This document shows positions 44,884 through 52,702 of a stretch of DNA of 64,000 bases, one piece after another. Positions within the stretch are counted from its first letter, which is position 1, and every line of letters starts with the position of its first letter. This DNA is from Alteromonas gilva (GTDB lineage: Bacteria; Pseudomonadota; Gammaproteobacteria; Enterobacterales; Alteromonadaceae). The stretch lies in NCBI RefSeq assembly GCF_028595265.1, contig NZ_JAQQXP010000001.1:2542001-2606000 (forward strand), given 5' to 3'. The translations under genes and the position numbers were made by a program. Below the pieces are notes generated by a model. It made no database searches and had not been told where the DNA came from. It saw only the letters and a list, made by a program, of their open reading frames with translations.

Positions 44884-45242
44884 GACATTTGCTTATTAGC
44901 GTGAGCTTTGTTGTTCACTGAAACATTAAATACAGACAACCCTAACGTTAGCAAAAGAAAAAAAGCCCCAGCAATAACCATCCCGATAACACCAAAGTTG
45001 CTATGGTTGTTAAACTTGCTGGCAATATCACGAAGTATTTCACCGTTAAGTACCAATTGATTTGGCTCAATATTCTTTGATGCAAGTGACTCAATTTGAA
45101 TATCGTATATTGAGAAGAGGAATTCTGTTGTAGTATTCGTTGATTGATAAATGTACCAGGCTGAAACCCAGAACAACAGTCCAACAACCATGAAAAGTGA
45201 TTGAATAGGTTTTGAATCAATGCTTACTAATATGGTTTTCAT
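44865..45242 (-). CDS. Membrane protein ending inside its attC
   Basis: 125 residues from MKTILVSIDSK; two helices (FMVVGLLFWVSAWYIY and VIGMVIAGAFFLLLTLGLSV) flank a periplasmic loop. The last four residues NKPL and the stop are encoded by the attC. Not recognised. Confidence 0.55.
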   Translation of the reverse strand: MKTILVSIDSKPIQSLFMVVGLLFWVSAWYIYQSTNTTTEFLFSIYDIQIESLASKNIEPNQLVLNGEILRDIASKFNNHSNFGVIGMVIAGAFFLLLTLGLSVFNVSVNNKAHANKQMSHNKPL

Positions 45243-45259
45243 AAAACTTCCCTTGTTAC

Positions 45260-45364
45260 ATAACACCTAAATATGGGGCACGAACAGGCAGGCGATAATG
45301 GCGAAGCCGCCTGCCTGTTTGTGTCCCAGCCCGCCTGCGGGCGAAATAATTTTTTTGTTATGTA
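45260..45364 (-). repeat. attC, GGCACAAACAGGCAGGC class
   Basis: CATAACACCTAAATATGGGGCAC; stem CAGGCAGGCG/CGCCTGCCTG; right core TTTTTTGTTATGT. Confidence 0.9.
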
Positions 45365-45370
45365 CCTTGC

Positions 45371-45700
45371 TTAAAATAACAACTCAGCGAATGTGCCGAT
45401 ATTAGCGATAACTAATCCGACAATTAGGCCATAGTAAAAAGCTCTAGATACTCGATCATTTACCTTTTGCCGTTCGATTTCCTTCAGCATTTTATCAACA
45501 GAACCGCATGTTTCAGTAAATTGACTAAGTTTATACTTGGTCTCTCCGTTAAGCGGGACGCAATACTGTTTATGATTTTTAAAGAAACTTCTTAGTTCTG
45601 ATTGTCTGTAACCTGTTTCTAAGGAGAGAGTAATCACGCCAACTCCTTCTTTACCGGAAGATTCCAACGCCTCTAGAACTTTTCGCGCTTCTATGCTCAT
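45371..45700 (-). CDS. Membrane-anchored protein with HTH-like N-terminus
   Basis: 109 residues: the first about 55 (EARKVLEALESSGKEGVGV, TGYRQSELRSFFKNH) look like a small winged-helix fold, then a linker and one C-terminal membrane helix. A membrane-bound DNA-binding role is only a guess. Confidence 0.5.
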   Translation of the reverse strand: MSIEARKVLEALESSGKEGVGVITLSLETGYRQSELRSFFKNHKQYCVPLNGETKYKLSQFTETCGSVDKMLKEIERQKVNDRVSRAFYYGLIVGLVIANIGTFAELLF

Positions 45701-45733
45701 CTAAGCTTCCTGTGTTTATCACTTCTGGAGGTA

Positions 45734-45849
45734 CATAACACCCCGCTTAGGGACAATAACACGTGGGCTCAGTCGCTTCGCTCCAAATTTTAGCCCACGT
45801 GTTATTGTCCCAGGGAGCTTGCGACCGACTACAGCGGTTTGTTAGTACC
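45734..45849 (-). repeat. attC with inverted apical loop
   Basis: Same arms as the duplicate site at 61561-61676, but the part between the stems reads GGGCTCAGTCGCTTCGCTCC, the exact reverse complement of the loop in the other copy. Confidence 0.9.
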
Positions 45850-45881
45850 CGTGAACTAAAACAACCTTGTACCTGCTTTAG

Positions 45882-46166
45882 TTAACGGCTTTTATTACGA
45901 CTTTTGATTATTTCTTTGTAACTGATGTATGTAAAGAATGGAACCATAATATAAATAACCAAAATGACATCGAGTGCCACCAAGGCATAAACCATTTCTG
46001 CTTGCCCGATTGAGCCACAGAATTCCCAGTTAAAAACTTGAATGCATTCATATACTGATGTAGACCACACATACCCAGTACCGCCAATAACAATGCACAG
46101 CAGTACGATACTTCGTACCATTTTAAGGTATAACGTTTTAGATGGTTTTACCTTCAATTTTTCCAT
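45882..46166 (-). CDS. Small membrane protein, duplicated cassette copy A
   Basis: 94 residues with two helices; identical to the protein at 61709-61993 except Asn/His at residue 46 and Lys/Thr near the end. The two cassettes differ by two bases over the gene, so duplication is recent. Not recognised. Confidence 0.65.
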   Translation of the reverse strand: MEKLKVKPSKTLYLKMVRSIVLLCIVIGGTGYVWSTSVYECIQVFNWEFCGSIGQAEMVYALVALDVILVIYIMVPFFTYISYKEIIKSRNKSR

Positions 46167-46175
46167 TCCTTTGGG

Positions 46176-46253
46176 TACTAACGCTTAACATATGGGGATT
46201 TTAGGAGCGCTGTTTCAGCGAGTAAAATTCCCACCATGATGTTTTTGTTATGT
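46176..46253 (-). repeat. attC, CTTAACATATGGGG class
   Basis: TACTAACGCTTAACATATGGGGATTTT ... AAAATTCCCACCATGATGTTTTTGTTATG, near-twin of 44343-44429 with a different tip. Confidence 0.85.
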
Positions 46254-46286
46254 TTTCTTGTTGCACTTTGGACAAGCATTTGGTGT

Positions 46287-46535
46287 TTATGTGAGTCCTA
46301 AATTGTTAATGCCAATTGCGATTTTGTGACCACAATGATTACATTTTTGATAACTTGAAAATGCATAAATTATCATGGCTAAAGTTGAACCAATACCAAA
46401 CCACAAAATACTAAATATAATTCTACCGTTACTAGCCTGAATTATCACATTACCTGCAACAAACCCACCGACCAAAACGATTACCATCACGAATCGCCAA
46501 AATATAGCTCTTTGATAAACGCTAAACATGCTCAT
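46287..46535 (-). CDS. Small membrane protein with CxxC
   Basis: 82 residues from MSMFSVYQ; two helices, then a soluble end with CNHCGHKIAIGINNLG, a possible zinc ribbon half. The longest frame starts in the attC and is not used. Confidence 0.5.
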   Translation of the reverse strand: MSMFSVYQRAIFWRFVMVIVLVGGFVAGNVIIQASNGRIIFSILWFGIGSTLAMIIYAFSSYQKCNHCGHKIAIGINNLGLT

Positions 46536-46543
46536 CTGAAAAC

Positions 46544-46657
46544 ATAACACCCCGCTTAGGGGCGAAAATACGTGGGCTATAATAACGAGCGAAGCGAGGA
46601 CAGCCCACGTGTTTTTGTCCCAGCACGCACCGCGTGCGTCTACAGCGGTTTGTTATG
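46544..46657 (-). repeat. attC
   Basis: CATAACACCCCGCTTAGGGGC; stem ACGTGGGCT/AGCCCACGT; loop with GAGCGAAGCGAGGAC; right core GTTATGTA. Nearly the same as 55277 and 63750. Confidence 0.9.
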
Positions 46658-47054
46658 TAACGTCACCGCTAAATCCAAATTTTTTCCTACTTAAAACTAA
46701 CGATACTAGAACAACTAATCCGACAAATGTACCAACTGGGAATATGAAGAGTAACAATGCTGAATATATTATTAACACCCAAAATAGCCATCTTGTTCGA
46801 TAATTTAGGCCCACAACAGAAAGTGTTAAAAGGCAAATCGCAACTAAAGATAAGAATAATCCTAAGATCGTAGACAAAGCCGCTGATGACATTTCTTCTT
46901 TTGATATTTCAGGTTTGTTTTCTCCAAACAGCGTTATCTCCTGGAATGAAGAAGACATAATTAAATAAGAGTCAACAATTCCCCAAAGCGGCGCCCAAAA
47001 AAGCAATAGTCCAAAAATCGCCACGTATTTCCCTATAATTTCCTTGCTCACCAT
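46653..47054 (-). CDS. Membrane protein
   Basis: Not recognised. 133 residues, three helices; its TAA stop is made by the attC core (ACATAAC). GGAG lies just before the ATG. Confidence 0.55.
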   Translation of the reverse strand: MVSKEIIGKYVAIFGLLLFWAPLWGIVDSYLIMSSSFQEITLFGENKPEISKEEMSSAALSTILGLFLSLVAICLLTLSVVGLNYRTRWLFWVLIIYSALLLFIFPVGTFVGLVVLVSLVLSRKKFGFSGDVT

Positions 47055-47072
47055 CTCTCCTCACTTAGTTAC

Positions 47073-47174
47073 ATAACGCCCCAATTTGGGGAAATTACGA
47101 GTGTTTTGCCACGCAGTGGCAGCGAGTAATTTTCCCAAGCCAGCTTGCTGGCTGAACAACATTGGCTTGTTATA
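47073..47174 (-). repeat. attC
   Basis: CATAACGCCCCAATTTGGGG, stem AAATTACGAGTG...CGAGTAATTTT, right core TTGGCTTGTTATAC. Confidence 0.85.
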
Positions 47175-47176
47175 CA

Positions 47177-47542
47177 CTACCACACCCGCCCCCTAGCTTT
47201 AAAAAATACTGCGATAACAAACGATGCAATAAATATAAAAACGTTCAAAAAAGTTGATGGCGATAAGAAAGTGATACTTCCTTTGACACAAAAACCAATG
47301 AATGAGATTAAAAATATTAATGCAAAGTAAAAACTCAATGAACCAATAGTTGAGGCTAATGCCCTGTTAAAATCTGGCTTGACTGGAAATGATATTAGTA
47401 AGCCAACAATAAAAATTATGATGCCTGAAATAGCTATATTTAGCCCAGTATACACAGCACCATATTGTGCAGGAAAAATTGCCATCACAAAGCTAAATGC
47501 TGCAATGATTAAAAATAATTCGCTTGTTTGTTGTAGGCTCAT
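47177..47542 (-). CDS. Membrane protein
   Basis: Not recognised. 121 residues, four helices, basic end (FFKARGRVW). Cassette gene. Confidence 0.55.
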   Translation of the reverse strand: MSLQQTSELFLIIAAFSFVMAIFPAQYGAVYTGLNIAISGIIIFIVGLLISFPVKPDFNRALASTIGSLSFYFALIFLISFIGFCVKGSITFLSPSTFLNVFIFIASFVIAVFFKARGRVW

Positions 47543-47554
47543 AGTTTAAATAGC

Positions 47555-47646
47555 GTATAACGCTTTTTATAAATGGCGCGCGTTGTTCGCGCGTCCAGTG
47601 GAGGCCGTTTTTTTGGCCGTAACAATATTTAATAAATTTGTTATAC
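47555..47646 (-). repeat. attC
   Basis: TATAACGCTTTTTATAAATGG ... GGCGCGCG/CGCGCGTCC and GGCCGTTTTTTTGGCC loops ... TAAATTTGTTATAC. Confidence 0.75.
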
Positions 47647-47833
47647 GCACATTAACCATTTTACGGGACTTTATTGAATAGTAAATATATAAAAGCACGA
47701 ATGAAAATCCCCCCACAAAAGCAGGTCTATAGAAGTCAAACGCAGACTCTGAATGTATTAATAGTTGATATATAGCTGTACCAATAGAAATACCTATTGC
47801 CATTTTTAAACAGTAAACAAATTTATTTTTCAT
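47567..47833 (-). CDS. Small membrane protein reading through its attC
   Basis: 88 residues with two helices (KMAIGISIGTAIYQLLI and FVGGFSFVLLYIYY). The last about 25 residues are encoded by almost the whole attC, ending GRANNARHL. Not recognised. Confidence 0.5.
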   Translation of the reverse strand: MKNKFVYCLKMAIGISIGTAIYQLLIHSESAFDFYRPAFVGGFSFVLLYIYYSIKSRKMVNVRITNLLNIVTAKKTASTGRANNARHL

Positions 47834-47851
47834 AACTAAACTTCCTTGTGC

Positions 47852-47937
47852 TTATAACACTTTAGTTAAACGGCACGCTCGCCGTAGTAAAAACATCCGC
47901 CGCTGCGAATCGTGTCCGTTTGAACGCTTTGTTATAC
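47852..47937 (-). repeat. attC, first of a tandem pair
   Basis: TTATAACACTTTAGTTAAACGGCACG ... CGTGTCCGTTTGAACGCTTTGTTATAC. Confidence 0.8.
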
Positions 47938-48023
47938 GAACGCGAGTAAAAATGCTTGGCTAAACTTAGCGACGAAGGAGCGCAAGCCAAGCGTTTTACG
48001 TCCTTTTGAGTAAATTGTTATAT
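47936..48023 (-). repeat. attC, second of a tandem pair
   Basis: Starts within two bases of the previous site's end: ACGAACGCGAG, stem GCTTGGCT/AGCCAAGC, right core AATTGTTATAT. The left site thus marks an empty cassette. Confidence 0.75.
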
Positions 48024-48031
48024 ACCGTTAT

Positions 48032-48826
48032 TTAGTTTTCGGACATGGTTTTTCTGATCCAATCACTATAAGTAGAAATTCTGACCTGGTAAGACTTTTT
48101 TCCGTAATGACCAGCCGCAAACTCTTCTAAATTTCCCTCAATATAGTCCCAGCTAAACAAGGCAACTAAATATTTTTTTCCTTCAACGGCCATAATCAAA
48201 GGGCCACCGCTATCACCGGAACCGTCAATCCCTTCAAGGTCAAGAGCTTTTTCACCGGAGTCAAAAGTGATTGATAACCAATTAGTATGGGCTTCTTCAA
48301 TTCTATTTTGCAGAAGTCTAAATTTTCCCTGAGTTCCTTGAATAGAACCAGTTATACCATTTCCCGTTGTCCCTCTGCCATACCCTGTTATTACTTGGTT
48401 GAGCTCTTTGTTTTCAGAATATATGTCAATGGGGGCGCTATCTGGTAAGTCAGAACTTAACTTTACTAAAGCAATATCGTGGGCAGTCATCATAAAGTCC
48501 ATTAAATCAGAAGCGTCCCCACTTAACATGCTCTCAGGAATATCCGTTATACCGGGATGGATGATTACCTTTTCTACTTCAACTTCGTATTCGCCGATTT
48601 GTAGTGTTTTATCAATAATATTTGGTGGTAAAAGGTGTGCTACCGTCACGACCCAATTAGGAGCTATCAAAGCACCATGCCCGCCATCTGGCATATCGAC
48701 GAAAAACGATGGTGTTTTTTCTAATTCATACTTGCTAGCTTGAACATCATGGCGAACGACTATCGCCAAACTATCGAAGGAAAATATTAGTATGCAGGCT
48801 AAGTATATATATTGAATGACTTTCAT
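48032..48826 (-). CDS. Secreted trypsin-like serine protease (S1)
   Basis: 264 residues with a signal peptide (to about FDSLA). The chymotrypsin triad is visible: His64 in VVTVAHLL, Asp117 in AHDIALVKL, Ser206 in GSGDSGGPL. The specificity pocket and surrounding segments are short, and Cys residues are lacking, so it must fold without the usual disulfides. A complete protease is uncommon cargo for a cassette. Target unknown. Confidence 0.85.
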   Translation of the reverse strand: MKVIQYIYLACILIFSFDSLAIVVRHDVQASKYELEKTPSFFVDMPDGGHGALIAPNWVVTVAHLLPPNIIDKTLQIGEYEVEVEKVIIHPGITDIPESMLSGDASDLMDFMMTAHDIALVKLSSDLPDSAPIDIYSENKELNQVITGYGRGTTGNGITGSIQGTQGKFRLLQNRIEEAHTNWLSITFDSGEKALDLEGIDGSGDSGGPLIMAVEGKKYLVALFSWDYIEGNLEEFAAGHYGKKSYQVRISTYSDWIRKTMSEN

Positions 48827-48883
48827 TTAATTTCCCTATTTATGTTTTTATTAGACTTGCGAAGAAGTTTATTCTTTGAGGTA

Positions 48884-49008
48884 TATAACGCCCGCTTAAG
48901 TGGTGAGCAACGCTACCACAACACTCAATCATTACACCGTAAACACACAAGCCGAATCAAACCAAAACCGCCGAGCGTTGCGAATCCGTCTTAAAGCGTT
49001 TGTTATAT
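48884..49008 (-). repeat. attC, long AT-rich loop
   Basis: TATATAACGCCCGCTTAAG ... CTTAAAGCGTTTGTTATATG; stem GAGCAACGC/GCGTTGCG; unlike its neighbours the loop is about 60 bases and lacks the GCGAAGCG motif. Confidence 0.8.
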
Positions 49009-49014
49009 GTTTGG

Positions 49015-49425
49015 TCACACCTTATCCGCAAAATAAGCCATGATTTCTTCTGTAGTCATTTCCTTAGTCTCGTTGGCAAAGCAATAATAGCTCGGGCGCA
49101 TGTCACTAAAATATTGCATATCCATTTCCAACCCTTCTAGATTTGGAAATAAACCCACTGGCATATTGTACTCGCCTGTTTCTTTAAACTTATAGAACAG
49201 ATGAGTTCCACACTCAGTACAAAAACCACGAGAAGCCCAAGAGGATGATTTGTACATTTTTACCTTATCATCACCTTCAATTTTCACTTGAGTACCACAT
49301 TTCACCGCAAAGAATGGCGCACCTCCCCAAGTTCTGCACGATTGGCAGTGACACACTGTAAACTTAGGATTTACGTTTTCAGCGGTAATTTTTACAGCAC
49401 CACAAAGACAGCTAGCCTTAGACAT
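49015..49425 (-). CDS. GFA family protein
   Basis: 136 residues with the three Zn-binding Cys groups: SCLCGAVKI, CHCQSCRTWGG and CTECGTHLFY. A second copy type is chromosomal at 26241-26630, but the two are only distantly alike. Reaction unknown. Confidence 0.85.
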   Translation of the reverse strand: MSKASCLCGAVKITAENVNPKFTVCHCQSCRTWGGAPFFAVKCGTQVKIEGDDKVKMYKSSSWASRGFCTECGTHLFYKFKETGEYNMPVGLFPNLEGLEMDMQYFSDMRPSYYCFANETKEMTTEEIMAYFADKV

Positions 49426-49451
49426 TGAGATAACTCCTAAATTGATGAAAC

Positions 49452-49567
49452 ATATAACACCCGCATAACGGGCAAAAATACGTAGGCTACAATACCAAGC
49501 GAAGCGCAGGGAGCCTACGTGTTGTTGTCCCAGCGAGCCCGCGAGCGAGTTTATGCGTTTGTTAGTT
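49452..49567 (-). repeat. attC
   Basis: ATATAACACCCGCATAACGGGC; stem ACGTAGGCT/AGCCTACGT; right core GCGTTTGTTAGTTG. Confidence 0.9.
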
Positions 49568-49624
49568 GCCGTAAATTCAATGGGTGTGCTAACATTTGTG
49601 TGTACATTTCATAAGGAGTTTACC

Positions 49625-49909
49625 ATGGATACCCGTATTCAGTTTAGAGTAGATGAAGAAACTAAACGGCTAGCTCAGATAATGGCCGAAAGCCAAGGAC
49701 GCACTTTAAGTGACGCTTGTAGAGAGCTTACGGAAGAACTCGCTGAACAGCAACGAAAAATAATTACTCATGATCAGTGGCTTACTGAAGAGATTAATGC
49801 TGCGTTCAGCAAATTAGAAAGTGGGCAAAGCAAGTTCGTCAGTCATGAAGAAGCGAACTTGGACATGGAAGCTCGAAAAATGAAAATTAGGAATAAAGCC
49901 AAAAAATGA
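49625..49909 (+). CDS. RelB/DinJ-type antitoxin
   Basis: 94 residues: RIQFRVDEETKRLAQIMAESQGRTLSDACREL is the ribbon-helix-helix of RelB/DinJ antitoxins. The start with AAGGAG is preferred over an earlier ATG in the attC. Opposite strand to other cassettes, coupled to the toxin by an ATGA overlap. The short upstream part (49568-49620) should hold its promoter. Confidence 0.8.
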   Translation: MDTRIQFRVDEETKRLAQIMAESQGRTLSDACRELTEELAEQQRKIITHDQWLTEEINAAFSKLESGQSKFVSHEEANLDMEARKMKIRNKAKK

Positions 49910-50187
49910 TCTTATGGGAAAAAAGCTCGTTGGACGATCGTGAGGCTATTTTCGAGTTTTTATACGAATTTAACCCATTAGCAGCAGAAAAAACGGATGC
50001 AATAATTGAGAAAAAAATTGAAAACTTGAACCAGCAACCTCTTATGGGAGTGGAGAGAGAGGGTATACCGGGAAGATTGTTAATAATTCCAGAGGTTTCA
50101 ATGATTGTTTCATATTTCATAAAAGACGACATTATTCACATTCTTCGAGTTTTACACCAAAAGCAAAAATTTCCTGTAGGCAACTAA
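49906..50187 (+). CDS. RelE/ParE-type toxin
   Basis: 93 residues: ILWEKSSLDDREAIFEFL at the start and GIPGRLLIIPEVSMIVSYFIKDDIIHILRVLHQKQKFP at the end match the RelE/ParE fold. Intact, in contrast to the toxin at 41 kb. Its TAA stop lies in the next attC core. Confidence 0.82.
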   Translation: MILWEKSSLDDREAIFEFLYEFNPLAAEKTDAIIEKKIENLNQQPLMGVEREGIPGRLLIIPEVSMIVSYFIKDDIIHILRVLHQKQKFPVGN

Positions 50188-50283
50188 CGCCCCAAGAAGG
50201 GGCAATAATACGTGGGCTAAAATACGGAACGAAGTGACGGGAGCCCACGTGTTATTGTCCCGCTTACTTGGTTTGTTAGGTGA
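50185..50283 (-). repeat. attC, GGAACGAAGTGACGG class
   Basis: ACTAACGCCCCAAGAAGGGGC; stem ACGTGGGCT/AGCCCACGT; right core TTGGTTTGTTAGGTG. Confidence 0.92.
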
Positions 50284-50298
50284 AAAAGCTAACACAAC

Positions 50299-50580
50299 CT
50301 AGGCTTGGTTTAGCAATGAATTTCTGCATTTTCTACAACGAAGCTCTACGTGCATAAAAAGCTTGGTGTAAACCCCAAAGACAGAAGCGACAATACCTGC
50401 AACAAACACATACAAGAATGAAGGCGCAAAAAGCACGAAGGCCAAAAAGGTAATGGCATAAAGCATTAGTGCAAGCGAAAGAAGCGAGTTCCGAATACTT
50501 TTTGAAAAGACATACTCCGCCTCGTTGTAACAAAGCAAACAGCAAGCGATATCTTTTTTCTTCAATCCAAAGGTAAACAT
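50299..50580 (-). CDS. Small membrane protein with two CxxC pairs
   Basis: 93 residues: start with CCLLCYNEAEYVF, two helices, end with CRKCRNSLL. The two Cys pairs could bind one zinc at the membrane face. Not recognised. Confidence 0.55.
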   Translation of the reverse strand: MFTFGLKKKDIACCLLCYNEAEYVFSKSIRNSLLSLALMLYAITFLAFVLFAPSFLYVFVAGIVASVFGVYTKLFMHVELRCRKCRNSLLNQA

Positions 50581-50591
50581 TCCAGTGTCAC

Positions 50592-50655
50592 CTAACCTTT
50601 AAGCTTTGGGGCGCAGGCACGGGGCCATAATCGCGAAGCGGCCCCGTGAATGCGT
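50592..50655 (-). repeat. attC cut by an IS fragment
   Basis: CCTAACCTTTAAGCTTTGGGGCGC; stem CACGGGGCC/GGCCCCGTG complete, then IS sequence begins near ATGCGTC; right core missing. Confidence 0.7.
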
Positions 50656-51543
50656 CATCAAACCTTGCGTGCATCTGTCAGTTTTGAAGGCCGTTCTGTC
50701 ATTCTCTATGAGCGGGTATTTCCATTTTCTCAATACAATTCCCCGGTCAGTCACAACCCTTTTTTACGAGAATTAGCAGGCATTCTGCCTCAGCGTTGTT
50801 GCCCCCTTATCGTCACCGATGCTAGCTACCGCAACACATGGTTCCGTGAAGTGGAAAGGCTTGGTTGGTTCTGGCTTGGCCGTATACGTGGTGAAGTTGG
50901 CTTTCGTGAGCAGGGCCAATCAAAATGGCGCAGCAACAAGTCTTTTTATCCTTCAGCCAACGCCAGGGCGCGTTACCTGGGGGTTGGTTAGTTTGGGCGA
51001 AAAAGCCCGATTAATGCTTGTTTGCATTTGTTTAAAGCCAAATCCAAAGGCCGCAAAGACCAACGTTCTTCGAAAGCGGGACGTCATCACAATGCACAAC
51101 AAAATTATCGGGATAGCAGTAAAGAGCCCTGGCTACTGGCAACGAATATCCCCGCAAAATCAATGCCCTCAAAGAAACTCGTCAACCTCTATGCCAAGCG
51201 AATGCAGATAGAAGAAAGCTTCCGGGACATAAAAAGCCCTCAGTACGGACTGGGGCTTCGCCACAGCAGAACACGCTGCCCTAAACGATTCGATGTGCTG
51301 TTGCTCATTGCGATGCTTGCCGAATGGCTGCTCAGGCTGATTGGGATCATAGCGTACAAGCACAATTGGCAACGTGCTTTCCAGGCTAATACCATCCGAA
51401 ATCGTCCGGTACTCTCACTAATCAGGCTCGGACGGGAAGTTCAAAAACGCCGGCGGGATTACCCCGTTTCAATCTCTGAAATTAGGTGGGCTATCACTCA
51501 GTACATCCGGAAAGTTCACGTTACCGGAATACCTGAATTATGA
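50656..51543 (+). pseudogene. IS10-group transposase remnant
   Basis: The DDE transposase starts inside its catalytic core (LRASVSFEGRSVILYE, VTDASYRNTWFREVERLGW) and breaks into at least two frames before the end part IEESFRDIKSPQYGLGL, which has the last catalytic Glu in the Y/E-x-x-F-R-D-x-K pattern. The N-terminal third is missing. It cannot be active. Confidence 0.8.
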
Positions 51544-51556
51544 GGGGATCCCCCAG
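50656..51556 (+). mobile_element. IS10-group (IS4 family) element, 5'-truncated
   Basis: The right end reads ATTATGAGGGGATCCCCCAG, the reverse complement of an IS10-type terminal repeat (CTGnnnGATCCCCTCATAAT). The left end and the first part of the transposase are gone. Confidence 0.75.
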
Positions 51557-51653
51557 CGCTCCAATATGGGGCGCACAAATGCATGGCTATAATTAGCGAC
51601 GAAGGAGCGCAAGACATGCGTTTTGCGTCCTTGCCATAATTGGCTTGTTAGAG
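51557..51653 (-). repeat. attC with left core replaced by the IS end
   Basis: Follows the IS end directly: CGCTCCAATATGGGGCGC, then loop and right core TTGGCTTGTTAGAG. The bases CTAA that should precede CGC have been replaced by the IS terminal CAG. Confidence 0.75.
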
Positions 51654-51701
51654 ATACCTAGAACGGAAAAAAACTCAAACTAGTCGGCCTAATTTGAGAT
51701 T

Positions 51702-51745
51702 TTAGGGTCAGATGAAAATTCACCCTATTTTTCATCTGACCCTAA
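51702..51745. terminator. Long perfect hairpin after the SDR gene
   Basis: A perfect 17-bp inverted repeat (TTAGGGTCAGATGAAAA and complement) around a 10-base loop. It would end transcription of the SDR gene; the AGGGTCAGA core also resembles REP-like palindromes. Confidence 0.65.
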
Positions 51746-51768
51746 TTACTTAAAACGTAGGTTACCTG

Positions 51769-52503
51769 TTATTCTTCGAAACTTCCCCCATATTCTTTCG
51801 GAACAAGATCTACCTCTTCATCGCCCGTTTTTATTAGGTTGACGATCATTTGCGCGGCTAATGATGGTTGATGTGCGATTGACATAGCGCCGGCTTCTTG
51901 TTCTTTAGAAGTGTTTAAGCCGGATTTCACCGAGCCATAGAACTCGGTCGCTGTCATGAAGGGGTGTAGCAAAGAGACAGTGATACCTGCATCCGCTAGT
52001 TCAAGCCGTGCCACTTTTGAGATCATGTTCAGTGCTGACTTTGAGCTCGTATAAGCCGCTGAACCTGGGTAAGTTGCTAAGGTCGCGCCCGAGCTAACAT
52101 TGATGATGCACCCGGCTTGTTGTTTGCGCATCAAGGGAATGACCGCTTGCATCATATTCAGTGGCGCAACGGTATTGAGATTTAATAGCTCCCGAAAGTC
52201 TTCAATGCTAATGTCTTCAATCGTGGCATAGAGTCCCTGTCCCGCGTTGTTGATCAATACATCGATTCGGCCGTATTTTTCTTGCGCGATCTGGACGGCT
52301 TTTTGAACCTCGATGGGGTTGGTTACGTCGCAGGGTAAGGCCAGAACATCGTTTCCCAGCGTTTTTGCTAGATCATCAAGTCGATCTTGCCGTCTTGCTA
52401 ATAACACGGCTTGAGCACCTGCTTGAACGACCGCACGTGCTGTCGCTTCACCAATACCAGATGATGCGCCTGTAATGAGGACGACTGAATTTTTAATTTC
52501 CAT
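51769..52503 (-). CDS. SDR family oxidoreductase
   Basis: 244 residues from MEIKNSVV: TGASSGIGEA cofactor loop, INNAG, and YTSSKSALN with the catalytic Tyr and Lys. The type is that of short-chain dehydrogenases often controlled by a divergent AraC regulator, as here. Substrate unknown. Codon use and the size of this pair (about 2 kb) set it apart from the neighbouring cassettes. Confidence 0.85.
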   Translation of the reverse strand: MEIKNSVVLITGASSGIGEATARAVVQAGAQAVLLARRQDRLDDLAKTLGNDVLALPCDVTNPIEVQKAVQIAQEKYGRIDVLINNAGQGLYATIEDISIEDFRELLNLNTVAPLNMMQAVIPLMRKQQAGCIINVSSGATLATYPGSAAYTSSKSALNMISKVARLELADAGITVSLLHPFMTATEFYGSVKSGLNTSKEQEAGAMSIAHQPSLAAQMIVNLIKTGDEEVDLVPKEYGGSFEE

Positions 52504-52702
52504 GGCATATTTCCTATTCGAAAGACGTGGAGTGGTTAAAATAAACAAACATGTACTTCAGAGAGCCCATTAGGTATCTCTATTACACTGTTAATATTTA
52601 TAACAAACCCACTAAACGCTGGCGTGTTAGTTTCTATCTATAAAATGCCTATTCCTGCTTAATTTATTGAGGCTTGATGAAAGCTATGCTAGAAAGAGTG
52701 AT

